Origin: Leptolinea sp964446955
GTDB taxonomy: Bacteria > Chloroflexota > Anaerolineae > Anaerolineales > Anaerolineaceae
Length of the DNA stretch: 64,000 nt
NCBI GenBank assembly: GCA_964446955.1
Contig: CAYUQJ010000003.1
Location: 323,171-387,170 of the forward strand
Direction of reading: 5' to 3'
The notes under the pieces were generated by a model. The model saw only the letters and a program-made list of their open reading frames with translations, was not told the origin of the DNA and ran no database searches. Of the stretch, positions 24,422-31,171 are shown piece after piece; position 1 is the stretch's first letter; each line of letters starts with the position of its first letter. Made by a program: the position numbers and the translations under genes.

Positions 24422-26079
24422 TGAACATACCAAACGCCCCGATAACCCGTAAATCACTAGCCGAGATCATAGCCGGCAAACTGGCTGCCAGTATTCTGGA
24501 TGGCCTCCTGTCTGCAGGGACCCAGCTTGCTTCTGAGCGGGACCTGGTAAAAGAGTTTGGTGTCAGCCGATCCACCCTGCGCGAGGCGCTTAAGATTCTG
24601 CTGGACAGCAAACTTATCGAATCGCGAATCAGTGTGGGATGGTTTGTATGTGAGATCACATCAGCCAATTTAGCTCGCGCCCGTGAACTGGCTTCCTGGG
24701 CAAGGGCTGAAGATCCGACACCCACAAAACCCGCCGGTCAGGAGCCGCCAACCGGACCACGCCGGCTTCCGGTTAACCCGGAAAAACCCCTGCAGATTCC
24801 CAATTTGAAGACCGACCGTTCCGGCACGTTTCAGCTAATTTCCTGGTGGGAAAAGGAAAAAGTGGAGAAAGCGCGGGTGATGGTGGTGGGGGCAGGCGCT
24901 CTGGGTAATGAAGTTGTAAAGAACCTGGCATTAATGGGTGTGGGATATATTCTGATCGTTGACTTTGACACGGTTGAAATGGCGAACCTGAGCCGATCAG
25001 TTCTGTTCCGGGAGAGTGATTCGTCACGAAACAAATCCGAGGTGGCTGCGGCGCGTGCCAAGGAGATAAACCCGGATGTGCACGTGCAATATCTGCATGG
25101 GGATATTTCCAATCAAGTAGGTTTGGGTATTTTCCGGCGTATGGATGTGATCATCGGCTGCCTGGACAACCGGGAAGCACGGCTGGCGGTCAATCGTTTC
25201 GCTTACTGGGTGAACAAGCCCTGGGTTGATGGAGCCATTCAAGAATTATACGGGCTGGTAAGGGTCTTTGTCCCCGGACAGGGTGCCTGTTTTGAATGCA
25301 GCCTGACAGAACAAGCCCGTCGTGATCTGGCTGTGCGGTATTCATGCCCCCTTCTGGCCCGGGAAAACGTCTTGTTGGGGAAGGTTCCAACCACACCGAC
25401 TATTGCTTCGATCATCGGAGCGATGCAGGCACAGGAGGCATTGAAGCTCATTCATGGCATGCCGGTGGAAGCGGGAAAGGTCACCCACTTTAATGGTTTG
25501 ACCAATGTGATGCATACATCGGCTTATACGGCCCGTGAGGATTGTGAAAGTCATTGGAATTATGGCGAGATCACTGAGCTGCCGCTAAGCGCGGGAACCA
25601 CATCACTTTCGGAATTTGCACGGGTGGTAAAAACCGACCTGGGACCCGATACGCTTATCGAGCTTGACCAGGAATTGATTCTCTCGTTGACTTGCCCACA
25701 ATGCGGCTCTCATGAAGAAGTGGTAAAACCCATGTCACAGGTCGGATTTAAAGCAGCCCATTGTCCGACATGCGGTATTCTGCGAGAGATAGAAATGACC
25801 CACACGATTACGGGTGATGAACCGTTTGCTCATCTATCATTGCTGGCTGTCGGTATACCGCCTTTGCATATCATTCGTGCTTACAACGCGTCAGAATACC
25901 GGTTTTATGAGTTGACCGGTGATTTGAAAGACACGCTCCATTTCCGTCATTTCGAGCGTCAAGACAACCGTTTAATAACGATAGGTTCACGCGATTCCAT
26001 CCGTCTACACGCGGTCTCTGCTGCCGATGAACCACCTTCGAACCCGGCACACGGTCGTGTGACTCTCTGGAAAGATTGA
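24421..26079 (+). CDS. E1-like activating enzyme (ThiF/MoeB fold) fused to a GntR-type DNA-binding domain
   Basis: 552 residues. Residues about 8-78 are a GntR winged helix (GTQLASERDLVKEFGVSRST, REALKILLDSKLIES). After a Pro-rich linker (about 97-130) comes an E1/ThiF adenylation domain: VVGAGALG (G157, G159, G162), IVDFDTVEMANLSR (D181, N189, R192), K205, and CLDN with D249. CFEC (C290, C293) pairs with C425/C428 or C448/C451 as a zinc site; C309 in YSCP is a candidate thioester Cys. The last 100 residues are unassigned. E1 enzymes adenylate the C-terminal Gly of a ubiquitin-like protein and pass it to an E2; both partners are encoded just downstream. The fusion is one continuous frame. Confidence 0.9.
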   Translation: MNIPNAPITRKSLAEIIAGKLAASILDGLLSAGTQLASERDLVKEFGVSRSTLREALKILLDSKLIESRISVGWFVCEITSANLARARELASWARAEDPTPTKPAGQEPPTGPRRLPVNPEKPLQIPNLKTDRSGTFQLISWWEKEKVEKARVMVVGAGALGNEVVKNLALMGVGYILIVDFDTVEMANLSRSVLFRESDSSRNKSEVAAARAKEINPDVHVQYLHGDISNQVGLGIFRRMDVIIGCLDNREARLAVNRFAYWVNKPWVDGAIQELYGLVRVFVPGQGACFECSLTEQARRDLAVRYSCPLLARENVLLGKVPTTPTIASIIGAMQAQEALKLIHGMPVEAGKVTHFNGLTNVMHTSAYTAREDCESHWNYGEITELPLSAGTTSLSEFARVVKTDLGPDTLIELDQELILSLTCPQCGSHEEVVKPMSQVGFKAAHCPTCGILREIEMTHTITGDEPFAHLSLLAVGIPPLHIIRAYNASEYRFYELTGDLKDTLHFRHFERQDNRLITIGSRDSIRLHAVSAADEPPSNPAHGRVTLWKD

Positions 26080-26080
26080 C

Positions 26081-27088
26081 ATGGAAATGGGGATGCAATC
26101 ACAGGTGATTGAAACACGGTCACACCACGGTATTTTGTCCTCCTTTGTCGGGTTTATCCTGAAAATCGTCACAATGATATTCCTGACTGTGGATATCAGT
26201 GGTGCGTTCATATACCTTCTTTACAAACGTGAATTTCAATGGATCGCAATAATCCCCATAATCCTGGCGTTTTTTGCCGGTTTTTCATCAGGTATCCTTT
26301 GCCGATTGTTCTTTTTTCGGATGCCCCGTATAGTCCGTTGGTTCTTTTCCTGCCTGGCGGTGATCGGAACTCTGGCTGTGGGCGGATTGGCCGGACAGTA
26401 TTGGATGCAGATTGATCTGACCGGAATACGGTCAGCAGCGATCAATAATGATTTTCTGATCCTTTCGCTTATCGGCTGGTCAATCGCGTTTGTGACTGTT
26501 TTCGCATGGAGTTCGAAGAAAAAACAAGTGATAGATCCGGCTCCGGAGATTGAGCCTGTAAGTGAGTACACTCCAGATCCAATTGTGTATCCCACACCTG
26601 CGCCTGTTCTTACTCCGATCGCCGTTGTCAGCGGTCGACCCATGGTGAGAACCCGTAATACGTCACAAAAAATTCGCTGGCGACGATTGAAAAAGCAGTT
26701 ATTGAAAGGAATAAAGACCTTCATTAAACCTGGCAGACAGGATTCATCCAATTCGCTTTTTTCTTTGTTTAGACCCGGGACACGAACCAGGGTTGGCGAA
26801 AGACGACGCACAACGAATTCATTGCAGATACGGGTTCCGGAACGTCTTGGTAATCCTACGACATCGCTGCCCATACGTACACCCAAAAAAACCTCCAATC
26901 GTCGACACCATAAAACTGTCCGATTTGTTGGAAAGGAAGAAATGCGATGTCCGTACTGCCTTCAGATTATTGATCCAAATGACCCGAAAGGTATCGTGTA
27001 CTGCCCCATCTGTCATGCCCCGCATCACAAAGAATGCTGGGACATCACCGGCACATGCCAGGTACCTCATAATCACAATGTTTTGTAA
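26081..27088 (+). CDS. Membrane protein with C-terminal RING-like zinc domain (candidate E3)
   Basis: 335 residues. Four membrane helices (about 22-47, 53-77, 84-107, 124-144) are followed by a Pro-rich then strongly basic cytoplasmic linker (about 150-285) and a C-terminal Cys/His cluster: C290, C293, C308, C311, H315/H316, C319, C326 and H330/H332. This matches the prokaryotic RING-like treble-clef pattern (CPYC...CPICHAPHHKECW). RING domains recruit E2 enzymes; with an E2 gene next door this is the obvious E3 candidate. It starts one base after the E1 stop. Ligase activity is inferred. Confidence 0.82.
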   Translation: MEMGMQSQVIETRSHHGILSSFVGFILKIVTMIFLTVDISGAFIYLLYKREFQWIAIIPIILAFFAGFSSGILCRLFFFRMPRIVRWFFSCLAVIGTLAVGGLAGQYWMQIDLTGIRSAAINNDFLILSLIGWSIAFVTVFAWSSKKKQVIDPAPEIEPVSEYTPDPIVYPTPAPVLTPIAVVSGRPMVRTRNTSQKIRWRRLKKQLLKGIKTFIKPGRQDSSNSLFSLFRPGTRTRVGERRRTTNSLQIRVPERLGNPTTSLPIRTPKKTSNRRHHKTVRFVGKEEMRCPYCLQIIDPNDPKGIVYCPICHAPHHKECWDITGTCQVPHNHNVL

Positions 27089-27108
27089 AACTGCTGCTGG
27101 AGGATTGC

Positions 27109-28008
27109 ATGCCTGATTGTTCCATAACCATCGTATTGCCAAACGGCGGTGCCCGTCGGGCTGATATTCCGGATGATGTTGCTGTTGGAGACATCCTGGC
27201 TGAATTGACTTCGATGCTGCAACTGCCAACCATCGGTCCTGATGGTCGACCCATGGGGTACCGGTTGGACAGTAAAGCACTGGGTCGTGAATTGCTTGAA
27301 CGCGAGACACTGGCGGAAGCCAGTGTGCCAGATGGAGACCGCTTGATTATTACGGCAGATATTACTGCCGGAGCAGGTCCGCTGGAACAAAGCCCGCGTA
27401 TGCGAAGATTGCGTGCTGATCATGAATTGATGCAGGAATTGGTTGCGCGGAGTGATCTGATTTCCATGCAAACGAAATCAGCAATTGCTGGATTGGCCCC
27501 GGAACGGTACATCATTACCTTCAAATGCAAGTCCATCGTAGGTGTTGATTCCAAAGGTAATCCGAAATTCGCAGAACATCATCAAGTGGAAATCTATCTG
27601 CATGCCCAGTACCCACAACGCTGGCCAGGGATGAGCTGGTTGACACCCATCTGGCATCCAAACATCAACCATTTGAATGGAAGTGTTTGTATCGATGCTG
27701 CATGGTGGGCTGCCAGTCGCTCACTTGATCGATTGGTCATCATGTTGGGTGAAATGCTTCAGTATAAGAATTTTCATGATGATCCGACAAAACCACCATT
27801 TCCATGGGACGCGGAAGCGGCAAAGTGGTGCCGTTCATACCGAATGGTTCATCCGGGTATCTTCCCGCTGGACAAACGCGAGTTGCTTCGTCCGGAGAGA
27901 GTAAAACTCGTGACGTCAAAACCAACCATAAAAACGGTTGAGAAAAAAGCGGCAAAACCGGTCATTAAACCGGCGCCCAAACCGAAATTTAAACTGAAAT
28001 TGAAATAA
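27109..28008 (+). CDS. Ubiquitin-like domain fused to an E2-like conjugating enzyme
   Basis: 299 residues. Residues 1-88 are a ubiquitin-like (YukD/EsaB-type beta-grasp) domain ending ADITAG, about 70% identical by hand count (62/88) to the free UBL protein encoded next. Residues about 115-255 are an E2/UBC fold: the VEIYLHAQYPQRWPGMSW strand and turn, HPNI (H183, P184, N185) and NGSVCID with the catalytic Cys194. The last 30 residues are a Lys/Pro-rich basic tail. The fold implies thioester transfer of the UBL from E1 to substrates. GGAGG precedes the ATG. The internal Gly88-Ala89 junction could be a processing site. Confidence 0.92.
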   Translation: MPDCSITIVLPNGGARRADIPDDVAVGDILAELTSMLQLPTIGPDGRPMGYRLDSKALGRELLERETLAEASVPDGDRLIITADITAGAGPLEQSPRMRRLRADHELMQELVARSDLISMQTKSAIAGLAPERYIITFKCKSIVGVDSKGNPKFAEHHQVEIYLHAQYPQRWPGMSWLTPIWHPNINHLNGSVCIDAAWWAASRSLDRLVIMLGEMLQYKNFHDDPTKPPFPWDAEAAKWCRSYRMVHPGIFPLDKRELLRPERVKLVTSKPTIKTVEKKAAKPVIKPAPKPKFKLKLK

Positions 28009-28015
28009 CCGATAT

Positions 28016-28029
28016 CAAGGTGCACCTTG
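28016..28029 (+). other. 14-base palindrome upstream of the UBL gene
   Basis: CAAGGTG/CACCTTG is a perfect palindrome followed by TTTT. In RNA it can form a five-pair stem with a TGCA loop. It may be a weak hairpin between the E2 and UBL cistrons or a protein-binding site. Confidence 0.4.
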
Positions 28030-28062
28030 TTTTGGAAAACCATGTAACCAATTGGAGGAAAA

Positions 28063-28329
28063 ATGCCAGATAAAAGCGTAACATTCATCTTACCTTCCGG
28101 TGGAAGCCGTACGGCTGAAGTACCGGATGATGTGGCAGTTTCTGATTTGATTCCGGAACTGACAACATCACTGCAACTACCCACCACAGGTCCTGACGGG
28201 CGGCCTATCAGCTATCGTCTGGATAGTAAAGCATTAGGCCGCGAGCTGCAGGAAGCTGAGACACTTGCTGCAGCCGGTGTTCCGGCAGATGACCGCTTGA
28301 TGGTAACCGCTGATATCACTGCGGGGTAG
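28063..28329 (+). CDS. Free ubiquitin-like protein ending in Gly
   Basis: 88 residues, a YukD/EsaB-like beta-grasp protein starting SVTFILPSGG. It has no tail and ends exactly at ...ITAG, so the C-terminal Gly88 is ready for adenylation by E1 without processing; the penultimate residue is Ala, not Gly as in ubiquitin. It is about 70% identical to the N-terminal domain of the E2 fusion, with the last seven residues TADITAG unchanged. GGAGG lies just upstream of the ATG. It is the probable modifier of this system. Hairpin-forming sequences flank the gene on both sides. Confidence 0.9.
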   Translation: MPDKSVTFILPSGGSRTAEVPDDVAVSDLIPELTTSLQLPTTGPDGRPISYRLDSKALGRELQEAETLAAAGVPADDRLMVTADITAG

Positions 28330-28338
28330 TTCAATAAG

Positions 28339-28373
28339 GCCAGGCGGTATTCTGGTGGTCAGAGCCGCCTGGC
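28339..28373 (+). other. Intercistronic hairpin between UBL and JAMM genes
   Basis: GCCAGGCGG pairs perfectly with CCGCCTGGC (nine pairs) across a 17-base loop. There is no T-run directly after it, so it is more likely an RNA-stability or processing element than a terminator. It could raise UBL mRNA relative to the downstream genes. Confidence 0.55.
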
Positions 28374-28395
28374 TACCATTTTCATTGAGGTATCA

Positions 28396-29043
28396 GTGAA
28401 CCAGACTTCACAGATTCGAGTTGCCATGGACAGCAATCGTAAGTTCAGACATCACAGGGCACCGTATTACCGTGCCCAGGCGTGGCAGCCCCTTGACTCG
28501 AATGACCTGGGTAGACCGGCTGTCCATATCTTTCTAACCCAGCGGGCATTCGTGCGTATTTGTATGCACGCAGGTTCAGACCTGAAAAACGAAGTTGGGG
28601 GTTGGCTGGCCGGAAAAAACTATATCGATAAGGAAACAGGCAAGCAGTTCATTGTAATCAACACAATTCTGCCCGCCGAGTTTACCGTCAAAGGGAGTGC
28701 TTTTCTGACGTTCACGCAGGAAAGCCAGGTTAACATGCACGCAAAAATGGCGGATTCCTACCCGGATCTTATGCTGCTGGGATGGTTTCATACCCATCCA
28801 CGTATGGGCATTTTCTATTCGGAATGGGACCGCTGGCTGCATGAGAATTTCTTTCCGGAACCGTGGCAGGTTGGGCTTGTCATAGAACCTTACAGCGCTT
28901 CAGGAGGATTTTTCCAGAAGCAAATGGATGGGACACTGGATACCCGTCACTACTTCGGTTTTTACGAGCTTTTTCAACGGCGCAGACGGTCTATTGTGCA
29001 CTGGCGCAACCTGGCTCCGGTTGAGAAGCTGTTGGAAACATGA
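28396..29043 (+). CDS. JAMM/MPN+ metalloprotease (deubiquitinase-like)
   Basis: 215 residues with a complete JAMM zinc site: E66 in NEVGGWLAG, then H132-T-H134 and S142-x-x-D145 in GWFHTHPRMGIFYSEWD. This is the arrangement of Rpn11/AMSH-type isopeptidases and their bacterial relatives found with UBL/E1/E2 genes. It could process the UBL-E2 fusion or remove the UBL from targets. No signal or membrane segment, so it is cytoplasmic. The GTG start has GAGGT upstream. It lies between the UBL gene and the membrane FHA protein. Confidence 0.93.
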   Translation: MNQTSQIRVAMDSNRKFRHHRAPYYRAQAWQPLDSNDLGRPAVHIFLTQRAFVRICMHAGSDLKNEVGGWLAGKNYIDKETGKQFIVINTILPAEFTVKGSAFLTFTQESQVNMHAKMADSYPDLMLLGWFHTHPRMGIFYSEWDRWLHENFFPEPWQVGLVIEPYSASGGFFQKQMDGTLDTRHYFGFYELFQRRRRSIVHWRNLAPVEKLLET

Positions 29044-29052
29044 GAGGCAATT

Positions 29053-29910
29053 ATGAGCCGATTTATGAAAATCTATTACTATGCTGTGCTGGGAGGAATT
29101 GGTGGTTTACTGGCATGGCAGGTGAGCAATCTGATGGGTTTGTCTTTCACCGACAGCCTGTATTTCAATTCGCTTGTTGTGGGAGGATTCATCGGTTTCC
29201 TGATCGGATTTATGATCGGAGCGGTTGAAGGTATTTCTGCCCACAATCCACAGAAAGCACTGCTATCCGGAGCTATCATTGGCGGGCTGGGATTGATTGG
29301 CGGTGCGATCGGATTACCCATTGCTGAGGGACTTTTCCAGGTTGTCGGTGGATATGATTGGGCTCGTCCATTGGGGTGGGGGTTGTTCGGGCTTCTGACC
29401 GGTACAGCCGCCGCGTTCAAGAGTGGCGCGCAGATCTGGAAAGGGGCAGTGGGTGGATTGGCCGGAGGTATCATTGGAGGATTGCTGCTTGAGTTTTCTC
29501 GTGCCAATCTTTCAGATCCGCTATTGGGTAAGGCTGCCGGTTTGATGCTAATGGGCGCGGCTGTTGGCGGCTGTATCGCATTGATCGTGTACACCCTTTC
29601 CAGGGCGTGGTTTGAAGTAAAGAACGGTAAATTAAAGGGCACGGAATTTATTCTGGATAAGTTCCTTCAGGCCAATGGACCGGCGGCCATAATCGGCAGC
29701 AGTTCACTAAAAGCGGATATTGCCATCCCCGATCCAGATATATCACCCCAGCATGCCATGTTACAGGGCGGAGGAGAGTTCTTTAACCTGAAGGATATGA
29801 GCATGACTGGAACGTTTGTCAACAACAGGCGTGTGGAACAAACCCGTCTGTCCAACCAGCAGGTGGTCCGGATGGGCAACACCGAGTTGGAATATCACGA
29901 AAAGAGGTAG
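29053..29910 (+). CDS. Multi-spanning glycine-rich membrane protein with C-terminal FHA domain
   Basis: 285 residues. About five to six Gly-rich membrane segments (residues 10-185; GGFIGFLIGFMIGA, GGAIGLPIA and similar) are followed by a soluble FHA domain (about 205-283): IIGSS at 213-217, SPQHAML near 231-237 and SMTGTFVNNRR at 250-260. The Asn usually following the STNGT-type motif is replaced in part, so pThr binding is likely but needs testing. FHA and RING/UBL genes recur together in bacterial ubiquitin-like operons. It starts nine bases after the JAMM gene. Confidence 0.85.
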   Translation: MSRFMKIYYYAVLGGIGGLLAWQVSNLMGLSFTDSLYFNSLVVGGFIGFLIGFMIGAVEGISAHNPQKALLSGAIIGGLGLIGGAIGLPIAEGLFQVVGGYDWARPLGWGLFGLLTGTAAAFKSGAQIWKGAVGGLAGGIIGGLLLEFSRANLSDPLLGKAAGLMLMGAAVGGCIALIVYTLSRAWFEVKNGKLKGTEFILDKFLQANGPAAIIGSSSLKADIAIPDPDISPQHAMLQGGGEFFNLKDMSMTGTFVNNRRVEQTRLSNQQVVRMGNTELEYHEKR

Positions 29911-29916
29911 ACCGTG

Positions 29917-31059
29917 ATGATAATGCGAAATTTTCTCAGTAAGGTGGTATCCATCCTGGTAATTGCCGGGTTGCTGATGGCCTTCACTCCCATGGCAAGC
30001 CCTGTTGAGCAGGCAAATGATCTCGTGATCAACATCACCCAGGTTGATAATTCCAAGTTTCCTCTGGTAACCGTTTATGTTTCTGTGGTCAATTCCAAAG
30101 GGGAACCTGTAGCTGTCAATCCGAATGCTCTCATAATCCAGGAAAACGGGAAGACTATTCCGGCAAACAATCTTGAAGGTGCCGGGGAAGTCGGTCCATT
30201 AACAACATTGCTGGTAATGGATATTTCGGGAAGTATGAATAAGGGGGGAAAACTGGATGCTGCGAAAGCAGTTGCCAAGGAGTATGTTCAACAGATGCGG
30301 GATGGCGATATGGCTGGTATTGTACTGTTCAATACCTCTGTTCGAACGCTTCAGGTTCTAAAAAGTGGCAAAGCTGATCTGCTTGCTGCTATCGATGAGA
30401 TCTCGGCGGGTGGTGATACAGCCATGTATGACGCGCTTGTTTCTTCTGTTGAGATGTTGAATTCCGTTTCAGGCCGGAAAGCGATCCTGGTTTACACCGA
30501 TGGACTGGACAATCGGAGTTCCGCCAGTCTGGAAACTGTGATATCCAAAATCGGAACCGGTGGATTGACTATATCAACGGTCGGTTTTGGCGATGTTTCC
30601 AAAGATCTGGGATCTCAAGAATCATTGGATGAGGCGTCATTAAAACGCCTTGCCATGGAGTCAGGTGGGCGCTACGGATTTGCCGCTAACAATGATGAGT
30701 TGAGTGCCTTATATGCGTCGTATGGACATACCATGCGCAGCGAATATGCACTGACATACCAGTCTCCTTATGGCCTACGAAATGGCCTCAACCGTTCATT
30801 GACTGTCACATTGGACCCTGCATACAGTGGAGGGGCTCTTTCCGGGGCATCTGCGACATACAATCCCGGCGGGTTGATACCTGAAGTTCCGGTGAGCGGT
30901 TCATGGTCAATCTTCTTCATCTTTCTGGCCGTTTTGGGTTTACTGGCAGCCGGTCCCATGCTTCTGCCACTTGCCCAGGAACGAATCCAAAAACCGAGAA
31001 GCAATGTCAATGTAAAAATGCGTCAAACCAAAAAAGTAGCGATCAAGTTCAAGGACTAA
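29917..31059 (+). CDS. Membrane-anchored VWA-domain protein
   Basis: About 380 residues with an N-terminal signal segment (about 8-28), an Ig-like beta part, a von Willebrand A domain (about 95-275) and a C-terminal membrane helix (about 331-353) followed by a basic tail. The metal-ion-dependent adhesion site is intact: D103-x-S105-x-S107, T169 and D196 by position in the longest reading. The VWA domain faces outside the membrane. It is the last gene of the ubiquitin-like operon, a few bases after the FHA gene. GTG 29914 is an alternative start. Confidence 0.88.
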   Translation: MIMRNFLSKVVSILVIAGLLMAFTPMASPVEQANDLVINITQVDNSKFPLVTVYVSVVNSKGEPVAVNPNALIIQENGKTIPANNLEGAGEVGPLTTLLVMDISGSMNKGGKLDAAKAVAKEYVQQMRDGDMAGIVLFNTSVRTLQVLKSGKADLLAAIDEISAGGDTAMYDALVSSVEMLNSVSGRKAILVYTDGLDNRSSASLETVISKIGTGGLTISTVGFGDVSKDLGSQESLDEASLKRLAMESGGRYGFAANNDELSALYASYGHTMRSEYALTYQSPYGLRNGLNRSLTVTLDPAYSGGALSGASATYNPGGLIPEVPVSGSWSIFFIFLAVLGLLAAGPMLLPLAQERIQKPRSNVNVKMRQTKKVAIKFKD

Positions 31060-31082
31060 ATCTGATCGTAAAAAACAAGCTT

Positions 31083-31121
31083 GCCGGTCTCATAAAGAAT
31101 TATTGAGACCGGCTTTTTTTT
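31083..31121 (+). terminator. Strong terminator of the ubiquitin-like operon
   Basis: A perfect ten-pair stem GCCGGTCTCA/TGAGACCGGC with an 11-base loop and eight T. It closes the operon that starts at 24421. Confidence 0.92.
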
Positions 31122-31171
31122 GACTTATTTTCCTGAATGAACAGGTTAAATGCTATCAAACCAGAATTTTT

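Noticed and set aside
24081..24725. 214-codon minus-strand frame across the operon promoter
   Set aside because: It spans a terminator, a consensus promoter and the GntR coding region of the opposite strand; no recognisable protein features.
24421..24800. GntR-E1 as an artefact joining two genes
   Set aside because: The frame is continuous through a normal Pro-rich linker, with no internal start with a ribosome-binding site, and the operator-like dyad supports a real DNA-binding part.
29079..29642. 187-codon open frame on the minus strand over the FHA membrane gene
   Set aside because: It is a Pro/Ser-rich reading of the complementary strand of a clear membrane FHA protein and has no ribosome-binding site or family resemblance.
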